Of a stretch of DNA of 64,000 nucleotides, positions 44,565-53,476 are shown in pieces. The notes under the pieces were generated by a model. It saw only the letters and a program-made list of their open reading frames with translations, made no database searches and was not told the DNA's origin. The stretch comes from Campylobacter sp. CN_NE2 (GTDB taxonomy: Bacteria; Campylobacterota; Campylobacteria; Campylobacterales; Campylobacteraceae). Each line of letters begins with the position of its first letter. Position 1 is the stretch's first letter. The position numbers and the translations under genes were made by a program. Where the stretch lies: NCBI RefSeq assembly GCF_027797465.1, contig NZ_CP115608.1:1178001-1242000 (forward strand), in the 5' to 3' direction.

Positions 44565-45878
44565 ATGAGTGATACGCCAAAATACTGGTCCATCAACGAA
44601 ATCGTTGATAAAGAAACGCTAAGAGAAATCCAAAACAAAAGATTTGCCAAATTTTTAAAAAGGATTTCTAAGGTTGAATTTTATCAGAAAAAATTTGCCG
44701 AACTTGGGCTTAAATTTGATGAAATCAAAGATATTTCCGAGCTTTCAAAGCTTCCTTTTACGACAAAAAAAGATATGCGAGATCATTATCCATTTGGGCT
44801 TTTTGCAGTTCCGCAAAAAAAGGTCGTGCGAATTCATTCTAGTAGTGGCACAAGCGGTAAGCCGACCGTCGTAGGATACACTAGAAAAGATTTAGAAATT
44901 TGGTGCGAAGTTTTGGCTAGGGTCTTTACTATGGCAGGTGTGGGCAAAAACGACACCGTGCATAATGCCTACGGATACGGGCTTTTTACAGGCGGTCTTG
45001 GAGCGCACTATGGTGCTGAGACTGTCGGGGCTTCTGTCGTGCCGTCTAGCTCTGGCTTTACAGAACGCCAACTTATGCTTTTAAGGGATTTTGGAGCGAC
45101 TGCGATTTCATGCACTCCGTCATTTGCTATGCACTTAGCAGATCATGCCAAAGCTTTGGGTTATGATCTTAAAAAAGATTTTAAGCTAAAAGCAGGAATT
45201 TTTGGTGCTGAGCCGACTAGCAAAGCTCTAAAACAAGCTATTGCCGAAGCGTGGGGGATAAATTATCACGATATTTACGGACTTAGTGAAATTTTAGGAC
45301 CCGGTGTCGCCGGAGGGTGCGGTAAAAGCGAAGGAATGCATATTTTTGAAGATCACTTCTATCCTGAGATTATCGATCCAAAAACAGGTGAAGTTTTGCC
45401 TGATGGAGAAAAAGGCGAGTTAGTCATAACAACGCTTACAAAAGAAGCTATTCCGCTACTTCGCTACCGAACTGGCGATGTAACTTCGATAAAAACTGGC
45501 AAATGCCCTTGCGGCAGGAATTTGCGTATGATCGAAAGTATCGTAGGAAGAAGCGATGATATGGTTATCATAAACGGCGTAAATGTCTTCCCAAGCCAAG
45601 TAGAGCATGTTTTATCGACTATCGAAGGATTAAGTCTAAATTATCAAATCGTCCTAAGCAAAAAAGGGTATTTAGATAAGATTGAAGTCAAGGTCGAAAT
45701 GAGCGATGATTTCAACTTTGATAGCATTTCGGCGATTGAAAATTTACAAAAAGAAACAGCCGCAAAACTGCTAACAAATTTATTTATCCACGCAAGTGTA
45801 AATATAGTAGAACCGCGTAGTATCGGTGCTAGCGATACCAAAATCAAAAGAGTAATCGACAAAAGGAACGAAGCATGA
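44565..45878 (+). CDS. paaK: Phenylacetate-CoA ligase-type enzyme
   Basis: Acyl-adenylate-forming enzyme of 437 aa. The P-loop SSSGTSGKPTVVGYT lies near residues 91-105. GAHYGAETVGASVVP, IFGAEPTSKAL, YGLSEILGPGVAGGC and the C-terminal VINGVNVFPSQVE fit PaaK closely. In archaea and anaerobes PaaK paired with Ior works in the reverse (ATP-forming) sense or in scavenging aryl acids; which direction applies here is inference. Third gene of the iorAB-paaK-ACT run; the ACT gene overlaps its end by 4 bp. Confidence 0.93.
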   Translation: MSDTPKYWSINEIVDKETLREIQNKRFAKFLKRISKVEFYQKKFAELGLKFDEIKDISELSKLPFTTKKDMRDHYPFGLFAVPQKKVVRIHSSSGTSGKPTVVGYTRKDLEIWCEVLARVFTMAGVGKNDTVHNAYGYGLFTGGLGAHYGAETVGASVVPSSSGFTERQLMLLRDFGATAISCTPSFAMHLADHAKALGYDLKKDFKLKAGIFGAEPTSKALKQAIAEAWGINYHDIYGLSEILGPGVAGGCGKSEGMHIFEDHFYPEIIDPKTGEVLPDGEKGELVITTLTKEAIPLLRYRTGDVTSIKTGKCPCGRNLRMIESIVGRSDDMVIINGVNVFPSQVEHVLSTIEGLSLNYQIVLSKKGYLDKIEVKVEMSDDFNFDSISAIENLQKETAAKLLTNLFIHASVNIVEPRSIGASDTKIKRVIDKRNEA

Positions 45879-46276
45879 AACAACTTAGCGTATTTTTAGA
45901 AAACAAACCCGGCGAACTAACTGCCATGAGCGATATTTTGCGAGATAGCGACATTTCTATTGATTCAGTTGTCATAGCAGAGACTTCTAAATTTGGCGTT
46001 GTGCGTATCATCACTAGCGAATTTGACAAAGCGGCGGACGCTCTAAAAAAAGCAGGATTTAGCGCAAGAACCGTCGATGTGGTCGCCGTTAAAATCGCAA
46101 ACAAAAAAGGCACATTTGCTAAAATCGTTGAAGCTCTAAGCGGGGCTGGAATTAGCATAAATTATTGTTATAGCTATTATGCTGATACAAATTTTGGCAT
46201 TTTTGTATTTTCGCTCGATGATAACGAAAAAGGCGAGAAAGCACTGCAAAATGCGGGATTTGAAGTCATAAAATAG
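45875..46276 (+). CDS. Tandem ACT-domain protein, likely amino acid sensor
   Basis: A 133-aa protein made of two ACT domains (residues about 1-67 and 68-133). The start MKQLSVFLENKPGELTAMSDIL is typical of aromatic-amino-acid-binding stand-alone ACT proteins that sit beside PaaK and IorAB. It has no enzyme domain. Role inferred: allosteric partner that senses aromatic amino acids for the ligase or oxidoreductase. It ends the operon, before a strong terminator. Confidence 0.88.
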   Translation: MKQLSVFLENKPGELTAMSDILRDSDISIDSVVIAETSKFGVVRIITSEFDKAADALKKAGFSARTVDVVAVKIANKKGTFAKIVEALSGAGISINYCYSYYADTNFGIFVFSLDDNEKGEKALQNAGFEVIK

Positions 46277-46297
46277 TAATTTATATAAATTTGATTT

Positions 46298-46330
46298 AAT
46301 AGTCAAAATTTAGATTAAATTTTGACTATT
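46298..46330. terminator. Bidirectional terminator between ACT gene and ATP-grasp-like gene
   Basis: AATAGTCAAAATTT (46298-46311) and AAATTTTGACTATT (46317-46330), a perfect 14-bp stem with a 5-nt loop between convergent genes. Confidence 0.85.
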
Positions 46331-46383
46331 ATTTAAACAAATTCGTAAATTTAATTGCAAAATAAGGCAAAGTATAATCCAAC

Positions 46384-47454
46384 TTACGCCTTTTTCTCGC
46401 TTACGATATTTACGATATTTTCTCCGACCATAACGGCGATTTTTGCCATAAATTCAGCCGGACTTGTAAATCCAACACACGAGCAGTTGATTTCGCCAAG
46501 CACATATTTGTCTTTGCCATTTTCGTCAGTATCAAGGATAAAATCTGCCGTCCAAATCAAAGGCAAATCGTAATTTCCAAGTTTTGTGCGAATCTCAGGC
46601 AGACGCTCTAAAAACCAGCCGATCAAATTTTCCCACTCTTTTGGCTCATCATAGCGATATTTTGCACCGCTAAAAAGTGTCGCGCTAAATGCGTCCCCGC
46701 CTTCTGCCGGTTTTTTATGCACGACATAAACAGGCGTTTTATAAAGCATTAAAATGCGAATTTCGCCCTCTTTAATGCGTGGCAAAAATGTCATATCTAC
46801 AAGCATTCCGTTATCGCCGACGATGTATTGTTCGCAAAAGTCCATAAATTCGCCAAGTTTTCGCTCTTCTGAGTGATTGTCTTTGGCTTCGGTGCAGATG
46901 ATTTTGGTATCAAGTGCTAAGCTATCAAATTTGCCGTAATCGCCTGCATTTTCAAGTCTTACACGCCAAATTCCTTCACCCGTAGATCCGCGATTTTGTT
47001 TTAAAACTCTCTCGCCTTTGGCAAGTGATTTTGGAAATGTGCTTTTAAATGTCGCAATATCATAATACGCATAAGTATCATCAGGCACTAGCTCGGTGTC
47101 AGCGAGTTTGGTTAGAGCGTCTTTTGCGCCATATCCTATCATCGCATCAGGGTGCGGCATACCGACTAGGCCATCAGTGCAGAGCTTTCGTAGCATTTCA
47201 AAATAAAGTTTTTCTTCTTTGATATTTCCCGGATTTACACGCGAAACATAGCCGTCAGCGTTGTCTCTAACGAATTCGTAAATTTTTTTGCTCTCATTTT
47301 CGTCTCGCAAAATTTCATCGCTTAATTGGATAACTTCCCCCGTCCAGCCGTGAGTGCTAAGTGCATTTACCATCGGCATCGTATCTCGTCTGTGTCCGTC
47401 TTCGCCCTTGTCCGTGCCGCCTACGGCTTCGAAAAAAACTATTCTTTTTTTCAT
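46384..47454 (-). CDS. ATP-grasp-like protein (Cj0069 family)
   Basis: A 356-aa cytoplasmic protein. ATP-grasp features are visible: LKQNRGSTGEGIWRV (small ATP loop), a Lys/Arg-rich central strand, and a C-terminal LPLIWTADFILDTDENGKDKYVLGEINCSCVG with the metal-binding Asp and the E-x-N motif GEINCS. It resembles glutathione synthetase-like enzymes and, as far as I recall, the Campylobacter Cj0069-type family. The substrate is unknown; peptide-bond or carboxylate ligation is inferred. Confidence 0.65.
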   Translation of the reverse strand: MKKRIVFFEAVGGTDKGEDGHRRDTMPMVNALSTHGWTGEVIQLSDEILRDENESKKIYEFVRDNADGYVSRVNPGNIKEEKLYFEMLRKLCTDGLVGMPHPDAMIGYGAKDALTKLADTELVPDDTYAYYDIATFKSTFPKSLAKGERVLKQNRGSTGEGIWRVRLENAGDYGKFDSLALDTKIICTEAKDNHSEERKLGEFMDFCEQYIVGDNGMLVDMTFLPRIKEGEIRILMLYKTPVYVVHKKPAEGGDAFSATLFSGAKYRYDEPKEWENLIGWFLERLPEIRTKLGNYDLPLIWTADFILDTDENGKDKYVLGEINCSCVGFTSPAEFMAKIAVMVGENIVNIVSEKKA

Positions 47455-47554
47455 GATTTTGTCCTTTAAAATAAAAATGTAATTTTTAAGTCTATCTAAA
47501 ATTTAGTTAAAAGCCATTGAATTTAAGAAAATATTAAATTTAGCAAACTTTCTG

Positions 47555-47560
47555 TATAAT
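47555..47560 (+). promoter_or_regulatory. -10 box for the CAP lipoprotein
   Basis: TATAAT in TTTCTGTATAATTCC, 27 nt before the ATG. Confidence 0.6.
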
Positions 47561-47587
47561 TCCACATTAAGTTTTTAAAGGGCTATT

Positions 47588-48349
47588 ATGAATTTGAAAA
47601 AATTTTGCATATTTATTTTTGTGGCGATATTTTTGACAGGCTGTGCGGAAGTTTTAAATGAAATCGACAACGAAATTGCAAAGCAGTTTCCACAAATTCA
47701 AACAAATAAAACAAACAAGGGTAAAACTACGCAAACAGGCAAAACAACACCAGCCAAAACTGCCAAAAACAGCTCAGCAGACTTTTTTACGGCAATGGGA
47801 GATAATGAAGCGGCGCAAATCGTAAAAGGCACTCACAAAAACACTCCGTCTTGGTTCGCGCAAAGCAAAACCACACTTGGTGGCGCAAATGACGCAACAA
47901 ATTTGCAAAACATGAAAGCTTCACTAGCTATCATCAAACAAACCAATGCAAAACGCAAAAGCGAAGGCAAAAGCGCTCTTAAAGTCAGCCATAAAATGAT
48001 GGCAATCTCGCAAATTCGCACAAATTACGCGGCGCATTATAAATTTTCTCACGCACCACTAACGGGCGTTGCAAGTGTAGCCGAAAATCTTGCCAAAGGT
48101 CAAGCAAACGGCGCAGCAGCCGTAAATGCGTGGTATAGCGAAAAATCAAACTGCCCGAACAAATCTGCAAAAAACTGCAAATTTAGCGCAAACACGGGGC
48201 ATTATTTGAATTTGGTAAATTCTAGTTATAGCGTAACGGGAGCTAGTTTGGCAAATAAAACTTACGGCGGAGTTTATGGCTCTGGCGGAAACGGCTACAC
48301 TATCGAGCAATACGAAGCGATGTTTGATAAATGGCTAAATTCGAAATAG
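47588..48349 (+). CDS. CAP-superfamily (SCP/PR-1) lipoprotein
   Basis: Outer-envelope lipoprotein of 253 aa. The signal peptide ends in LTGC with Cys19 as the lipidation site. A Thr/Lys-rich linker (about residues 35-65) precedes the CAP domain: LKVSHKMMAISQIRTNYAAH, SVAENLAKG, AVNAWYSEKSNCP and TGHYLNLVNSSY, in the usual order. The domain's His is present in TGHY. Role in envelope or host interaction is family inference only. It is a single-gene unit. Confidence 0.86.
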   Translation: MNLKKFCIFIFVAIFLTGCAEVLNEIDNEIAKQFPQIQTNKTNKGKTTQTGKTTPAKTAKNSSADFFTAMGDNEAAQIVKGTHKNTPSWFAQSKTTLGGANDATNLQNMKASLAIIKQTNAKRKSEGKSALKVSHKMMAISQIRTNYAAHYKFSHAPLTGVASVAENLAKGQANGAAAVNAWYSEKSNCPNKSAKNCKFSANTGHYLNLVNSSYSVTGASLANKTYGGVYGSGGNGYTIEQYEAMFDKWLNSK

Positions 48350-48370
48350 ATTTTCGTAAAATTGATTAAA

Positions 48371-48402
48371 TTTGTAGGATTAGGCAAGAAATTTGTAGGA
48401 TT
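48371..48402 (+). promoter_or_regulatory. 21-bp-period direct repeat, copy 1 (before DUF3737 gene)
   Basis: TTTGTAGGATT at 48371-48381 and again at 48392-48402, start to start exactly 21 bp. AGGCAAGAAA lies between and GTTCTA follows. This is the same motif as at 58632 and 63228. It ends 58 bp before the DUF3737 ATG, at a position suited to an activator site. Confidence 0.75.
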
Positions 48403-48460
48403 GTTCTACCAAAATCGGATAAAATTTAGCTAAAATTAGAAAAAATTAAAAGGTAAAATA

Positions 48461-49303
48461 ATGAAAAAAATCGAAAATCAACGATTTACAGGGGAGAGAG
48501 CCCTATTTATGGCAAAAAATTTAGAAATTTCGCATTGTTCGTTTGGGGACGGCGAATCGCCCTTAAAAGAGAGCGAAAATATCGCTGTAACGGCGTCAAA
48601 TTTCGAGTGGAAGTATCCGTTTTGGTATAGCAAAAATTTTCGCATTAAAAACTGCTTTTTTGACGAAATTGCAAGAGCAGGAATTTGGTATAGCAAGGAT
48701 TTTAGCTTAAAAGATTGCTTGTATTATGCGCCAAAAGGGTTTCGCGGGAGCGAAAATTTTGAGCTTGAAAATATCCAAATTCCAAACGCTGCTGAAACTC
48801 TTTGGTTTTGCAAAAATGTAAAATTAAAAAATATCGTCGCAAACGGGCAGTATTTTGGCATGAAAAGCGAGAATTTACGCATACAAAACCTAAATTTGAG
48901 TGGAGATTACTGCTTTGACGGGTGCAAAAATATCGAAATTTCAGATTCGAAACTGCTTAGCAAAGACGCTTTTTGGAACTGCGAAAATGTGGTTATCAAA
49001 AACTGCTTTATAAGTGGTGAGTATTTTGGCTGGAATTCATCTAATGTTTGCCTTGAAAACTGCGTGGTATCGAGTTTGCAAGGCTTTTGCTATATGAAAA
49101 ATTTGGTTATGAAAGATTGCCGTTTGATTAATACGACTTTGGCGTTTGAATTTAGCGACGCTCAGGCTGAAATTTTAGGTAAAATTGATAGCGTAAAAAA
49201 TCCAAGCTCAGGCAAAATAATCGCCGATGAAATCGGTGAAATCATCATTGACGGCACAACGGATTCTAGCAAATTTGAGATAATCACAAAGGATAAATTT
49301 TGA
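48461..49303 (+). CDS. DUF3737 family parallel beta-helix protein
   Basis: A 280-aa protein made of repeated right-handed beta-helix coils: alternating short units such as NFRIKNCFF, NFELENIQI, NVKLKNIVA, NIEISDSKL, NVVIKNCFI, each about 20-22 residues. The start MKKIENQRFTGERALFMAKNL is typical of DUF3737, a family with a hexapeptide-like helix. There is no signal peptide. Function unknown. It is co-oriented with the MalY-type aminotransferase gene and overlaps it by 4 bp. Confidence 0.85.
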   Translation: MKKIENQRFTGERALFMAKNLEISHCSFGDGESPLKESENIAVTASNFEWKYPFWYSKNFRIKNCFFDEIARAGIWYSKDFSLKDCLYYAPKGFRGSENFELENIQIPNAAETLWFCKNVKLKNIVANGQYFGMKSENLRIQNLNLSGDYCFDGCKNIEISDSKLLSKDAFWNCENVVIKNCFISGEYFGWNSSNVCLENCVVSSLQGFCYMKNLVMKDCRLINTTLAFEFSDAQAEILGKIDSVKNPSSGKIIADEIGEIIIDGTTDSSKFEIITKDKF

Positions 49304-50520
49304 AATTTAATTTTGACGAAATCATCGATAGACGAAATTCAAACTCGCTAAAATGGGCGGTCGGCAAAAATGAGCTTCCTATGTGGGTGGCAGATATGGA
49401 CTTTCGCGCCGCGCCTTGCATTTTAGAAGCGTTGCAAGAAGCAGTGAAGCATGGCATTTTTGGATACAGCGAAATCTCCACCCAGTGGGCTTTGGCGTAT
49501 CAAAATTGGTGGCAAAAACGCCACAATTTTCGCATTGAAGAACACTGGCTTATATTTTGCACAGGCGTTGTTCCTGCGCTTTCATCGCTCGTGCGAAAAT
49601 TTACCACGCCAAATGAAAGCGTTCTGGTGCAAAGCCCTGTTTATAACTGCTTTTTCTCATCTATCCAAAACAACGGCGCAAAGGTGCTTTGCAACGAACT
49701 CGTCTATGAAAATAGCAAATATGAAATCGACTGGACGGATTTTGAAGAAAAGCTAAGCGATCCGCAAACTACGCTCTTTATCCTTTGTAATCCGCACAAT
49801 CCTATCGGCAAAATTTGGTCAAAAGACGAACTAGCTCGTATGGGCGAGCTTTGTGCTAAACACGGCGTAACGGTCATCAGCGATGAAATTCACTGCGACT
49901 TGTGTGAGCCAAATTTGAGTTACACGCCGTTTGCAAGCATAAGCGAAACAAACGCAAATATCAGCATTTCGTGCATTTCGCCGACAAAAGCTTTTAATAT
50001 CGCAGGTCTTAATAGCGCTGCCGTGTTTGCGAAAAATAAATTTTTAAGGCACAAATCGTGGCGAGCTTTTAATACAGATGAAATCGCCGAGCCAAACGCA
50101 TTTGCAGTCGCTGCCACTGTGGCGGCATTTGAAAAAGGCGAAGAGTGGCTTGATGAATTGCGAATTTATCTAAGCGAAAATAAAAAAATCGTGCGTGAAT
50201 TCCTAAGCGAAAATTTGCCTTATATAAGGGCATTGCCGTGCGATGCGACATATTTAATGTGGCTTGATTGTTCGAATTTGATAAATCTAAGTAGCAAAAT
50301 TCCTATCGCAACTAGTGAAAATTTGAAAATCCCACACTTTGCGGAGTTTAAAAATTCAACCGAACTTGCAAATTTTATCCGTTCTAAATCAGGGCTTTAT
50401 CTAAGTAGCGGCGAGATTTACGGAAAAGGCGGAGAGAAATTTTTACGCCTAAACATCGCCACGCCAAGGGCGAATTTGCTTGACGGGTTAGAACGGCTAA
50501 AAAGGGCGTTGGGTAGATAA
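49300..50520 (+). CDS. MalY/PatB-type PLP aminotransferase (putative C-S lyase)
   Basis: A 406-aa fold-type I PLP enzyme. KMPMWVADMDF-like segment (NELPMWVADMDFRAAP) near residue 26, FGYSEI, CNPHNPIGKIW and the Lys of ISPTKAFNIAG near residue 229 match the MalY/PatB family, which cleaves cystathionine or cysteine conjugates. The final ARG-binding Arg is in FLRLNIATPR. The TTG start overlaps the DUF3737 stop. Regulator role (as in E. coli MalY) is not implied. Substrate not determined. Confidence 0.9.
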   Translation: MKFNFDEIIDRRNSNSLKWAVGKNELPMWVADMDFRAAPCILEALQEAVKHGIFGYSEISTQWALAYQNWWQKRHNFRIEEHWLIFCTGVVPALSSLVRKFTTPNESVLVQSPVYNCFFSSIQNNGAKVLCNELVYENSKYEIDWTDFEEKLSDPQTTLFILCNPHNPIGKIWSKDELARMGELCAKHGVTVISDEIHCDLCEPNLSYTPFASISETNANISISCISPTKAFNIAGLNSAAVFAKNKFLRHKSWRAFNTDEIAEPNAFAVAATVAAFEKGEEWLDELRIYLSENKKIVREFLSENLPYIRALPCDATYLMWLDCSNLINLSSKIPIATSENLKIPHFAEFKNSTELANFIRSKSGLYLSSGEIYGKGGEKFLRLNIATPRANLLDGLERLKRALGR

Positions 50521-50525
50521 ATTAA

Positions 50526-50562
50526 AAATTTCACCAAATTTAGCACAAATTTGGTGAAATTT
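50526..50562 (+). terminator. Terminator after the aminotransferase gene
   Basis: AAATTTCACCAAATTT (50526-50541) pairs with AAATTTGGTGAAATTT (50547-50562), a perfect 16-bp stem with a 5-nt loop, six bases after the stop codon. Confidence 0.85.
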
Positions 50563-50692
50563 GTAAATTCATCAAGCGTTTTTTCTAAAAATTCTTTTTC
50601 GTTTTTATCTCAATCGCTATCGTAAAATTCTCTCTCAAAGATATTTTATTTCACCTTGTCGGTAGCACAGCCAAACTCAACCTAAATTTTAA

Positions 50693-50807
50693 AAACCAAA
50701 TGCCGACGATTTTTCGAGCTGTGAAGCAAATTTAAAGTAAAAATAAGGCTGTGTGTCTATTGAACTTTAAATTTGCGAACTCTCGGAAAAGCTAGGCTGG
50801 TTTCAAT
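50693..50807 (+). repeat. Variable-stem element, copy E
   Basis: Left box AACCAAATGCCGACGATTTT and right box GGAAAAGCTAGGCTGGTTTC. The arms GCAAATTTAAAGT (50726-50738) / ACTTTAAATTTGC (50764-50776) and CGAG/CTCG pair perfectly; the apical region AATAAGGC...GTCTATT is a variant of the other copies. It lies in the convergent gap before ilvD. Confidence 0.88.
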
Positions 50808-50821
50808 TCCTAGCCAAACTA

Positions 50822-52495
50822 TCACGCTTCCAAAACTCCGCCGTTGCTGGCGTTGGTTACCAGTTTTTGATACTGGCGAAGCCATTTGCTCCCCACTTCC
50901 TTGCCTTGATATTTCCACTCTGCTTTGCGTTTTGCGATTTCTTCGTCGCTTAAACGCACATTTATGCTAAAATTATCCACATCGATGTCGATTATATCGC
51001 CATCTTTAAGCAGTCCTATCATACCGCCTTCTGCGGCTTCTGGGCTTATATGACCTATGCTTAGCCCCCTTGTAGCACCGCTAAAACGCCCGTCTGTGAT
51101 GAGCGCTACATCAGCTCCTAGTCCCCTGCCCACGATTAGGCTAGTTGGACTTAGCATTTCTTGCATTCCAGGACCCCCTTTTGGCCCTTCATATCGTAGC
51201 ACCACGACATTTCCCTTTTGCACTTTTCCACTGCTTATGCCTTCGATTGCTTCATCTTGGCTGTTAAAGCAAATCGCCGTTCCGCTAAATTTGCGCTCTC
51301 CGATGATTCCTGCTGCTTTTATAACGCAACCCTGCTCAGCTAAATTTCCAAACAAAATCGCTAACCCGCCACGCATAGAGTAGGCGTTTGAAACAGGGCG
51401 GATTATATTTTCGTCGCTGATTTTAGCGTCTTTTACCCTTTGCCCGAGTGTTTCTCCGCTCACGCAAAGAGCGTCTAAATTTAGTAAATTTGGATTAAAT
51501 TTAGCGATTTCATTGATAACAGCACTCAATCCGCCTGAATTTTCAATGTCTTGCATATGCACGCTTGGCAGACTTGGGGCGATTTTTGCGATATGCGGAA
51601 CGCTTTTGCTAATGTCATTAAGCTCGGCGATATTTAGCGGTGCGCCTGCTTCACGAGAGATCGCAAGCATGTGTAAAATCGTATTTGAGCTGCCGCCCAT
51701 CGCCATATCCACAACCATCGCGTTGCGGATTGATTTTTCGTTGATTATGTTGCGAATTTTAAATTTATCGTCAAGGGCGATTTCGCAAATTCGCCTTGCT
51801 GCTTTTCGCAAAAGCGCTTCTCTCTCAGGCGTTAGGGCCAAAATCGTGCCGTTTCCGCTAAGAGCGATTCCCATGGCTTCGCATAGCGTATTCATCGAGT
51901 TTGCGGTGAACATTCCGCTACAACTTCCACCGCCCGGACACGCCGCGCACTCGATAAATTTAAGCTCGTTTTCGTCTATTTTTTTGGTTTCATATGCGCC
52001 GACTGCTTCAAAAACGGAATTCAGATCCAACGCTTCGCCTTTTTGCCCTACACCAGCTTTCATAGGACCGCCGCTTACGAAAACGGTCGGCACATTTACT
52101 CTTAAAGCGCCCATTAGCATTCCGGGCACGATTTTATCGCAGTTTGGTATGCAAATAAGAGCGTCTAACGCGTGAGCGTTCATCATAGTTTCGATCGAAT
52201 TTGCGATGATTTCACGGCTTGGCAAACTATAAAGCATACCGCTATGCCCCATGGCGATACCGTCATCAACGCCGATAGTGTTAAATTCAAACGGAACACA
52301 GCCGTTTTTGCGAATTTCATCTTTGATGATTTCGGCGTATTTATTTAAGAAAAAATGACCCGGAATAACTTCTATAAAGCTGTTTGCCACACCGATAAAT
52401 GGCTTAGAAAAATCTTCGTCTTTTAAGCCCGTCGCACGCAAAAGTGAGCGGTGCGGAGCCCTTGTGTAACCCTTTTTTACAATATCGCTTCTCAT
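50822..52495 (-). CDS. ilvD: Dihydroxy-acid dehydratase
   Basis: Fe-S dehydratase for valine, leucine and isoleucine synthesis. The 557-aa protein has [18 protein letters not shown] near residues 115-132, the [20 protein letters not shown] block near 190-208 (cluster Cys), and C-terminal [20 protein letters not shown]. It is a single-gene unit, convergent with the aminotransferase. Confidence 0.97.
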   Translation of the reverse strand: MRSDIVKKGYTRAPHRSLLRATGLKDEDFSKPFIGVANSFIEVIPGHFFLNKYAEIIKDEIRKNGCVPFEFNTIGVDDGIAMGHSGMLYSLPSREIIANSIETMMNAHALDALICIPNCDKIVPGMLMGALRVNVPTVFVSGGPMKAGVGQKGEALDLNSVFEAVGAYETKKIDENELKFIECAACPGGGSCSGMFTANSMNTLCEAMGIALSGNGTILALTPEREALLRKAARRICEIALDDKFKIRNIINEKSIRNAMVVDMAMGGSSNTILHMLAISREAGAPLNIAELNDISKSVPHIAKIAPSLPSVHMQDIENSGGLSAVINEIAKFNPNLLNLDALCVSGETLGQRVKDAKISDENIIRPVSNAYSMRGGLAILFGNLAEQGCVIKAAGIIGERKFSGTAICFNSQDEAIEGISSGKVQKGNVVVLRYEGPKGGPGMQEMLSPTSLIVGRGLGADVALITDGRFSGATRGLSIGHISPEAAEGGMIGLLKDGDIIDIDVDNFSINVRLSDEEIAKRKAEWKYQGKEVGSKWLRQYQKLVTNASNGGVLEA

Positions 52496-52614
52496 TTTAT
52501 ATCCTTTTTTGAAAATTTTGTAATTTTAGCTAAAAATGGCTAAATTTATCTTTTTTGTGATTTAAATTTGCAAATTTGACTATGCCAAATTCGTAAAATT
52601 TATGAATTTATTTA

Positions 52615-52620
52615 TATAAT
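52615..52620 (+). promoter_or_regulatory. -10 box for hycH-hycI
   Basis: TATAAT 30 nt before the hycH ATG. Confidence 0.55.
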
Positions 52621-52650
52621 TTCAAGCAAATAATTTATTAGGATATTGCC

Positions 52651-52992
52651 ATGATTGAAATTTGGAAATTGACAAGAAAAAGTGTTTCAGAAGAAAAAAC
52701 CGCACCTAATTATAAAAATATTTTGGTTGTAAAAAGCCTAGGGCATGGCGCAGGAAGTATCGATTTTAGTCAAAAAGTAGGCGAATTCAGCGATGAAGAT
52801 TGGCAAAAAATCGTCAGTAGTGGCGATGAATACGCCAAAAATAAATTAGAAAAATTAGACCGGCTTTACGAAATCGAAATTTTCCCGGAACACGCCATAA
52901 AACTTTTGCAAAGCCTTGAAAATTCGGCTTTTGGCGAGTTTTTAAAGGATTTAGATGAGGGTTATTTAACGCTTAGGAAAGTTTTTAGATGA
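52651..52992 (+). CDS. hycH: HycH-family formate hydrogenlyase maturation protein
   Basis: A 113-aa protein. By eye it aligns with E. coli HycH: KLTRKSVSEE with the SRK stretch, VVKSLGHGAGSIDF with YYSLAIGHHLGVIDC, the YAKNKLEKLDRLYEIEIFPEHA stretch (cut here) with the corresponding HycH region, and the C-terminal YLTLRKVFR with IYLMVRRLRD. HycH is needed to mature the formate hydrogenlyase hydrogenase. It starts the two-gene unit with hycI (4-bp overlap). No hydrogenase genes are in the window. Confidence 0.72.
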   Translation: MIEIWKLTRKSVSEEKTAPNYKNILVVKSLGHGAGSIDFSQKVGEFSDEDWQKIVSSGDEYAKNKLEKLDRLYEIEIFPEHAIKLLQSLENSAFGEFLKDLDEGYLTLRKVFR

Positions 52993-53447
52993 AAAAAGCG
53001 ATTTTATGCGTAGGAAACGAGCTCCGTGGCGATGACGGCGTTGGCATAGAAGTCGGTAAAATCGCCCTAGAAGAGCTAAAAGAGTGGAAAGTTTTTTTCG
53101 GAAACGATATGCCAGAAAACGAATTTCCTAATATCAGAGATTATGCGCCTGAAATTTTAGTTATCGTCGATGCAATCGGCGTTATCGCAGATGAAAATGA
53201 CGAATTTGAGTGCGAATTTGTAGATTTAAGTGATGATGTGAGTTATTTTTACAGCGCACATAACATACCTGCTTGCGTGTGGATAAAATACCTGCGCGAA
53301 TTTATCCCAAAAATCCTATTTTTAGGCATTAAGGTTGATTTGCTTACTTTAAGTGAAATTAATTCTAATTTATCCAAAAAAGCCAAAAAAAACGCAAAAC
53401 TAGCTATAAAAAAAATCATAGAATTTGAAAAAATCATAGAATTGTGA
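52989..53447 (+). CDS. hycI: Hydrogenase maturation protease (HycI/HyaD type)
   Basis: A 152-aa nickel-dependent endopeptidase that trims the C-terminus of [NiFe]-hydrogenase large subunits. Motifs: GNELRGDDGVGIEV near residue 8 (Ni-binding acid region), IVDAIGV with Asp near residue 58, and SAHNIPA with His near residue 91, in the place of the family's TTHxLP. It overlaps hycH. As hydrogenase subunits are absent here, the pair must serve a target encoded elsewhere. Confidence 0.85.
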   Translation: MKKAILCVGNELRGDDGVGIEVGKIALEELKEWKVFFGNDMPENEFPNIRDYAPEILVIVDAIGVIADENDEFECEFVDLSDDVSYFYSAHNIPACVWIKYLREFIPKILFLGIKVDLLTLSEINSNLSKKAKKNAKLAIKKIIEFEKIIEL

Positions 53448-53476
53448 GAAATTTTTAGTCAAAAAAATAGATTAAA

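Noticed and set aside
51513-52175. 220-aa ORF antisense to ilvD
   Set aside because: ilvD is intact with all motifs; the antisense frame has no recognisable domain.
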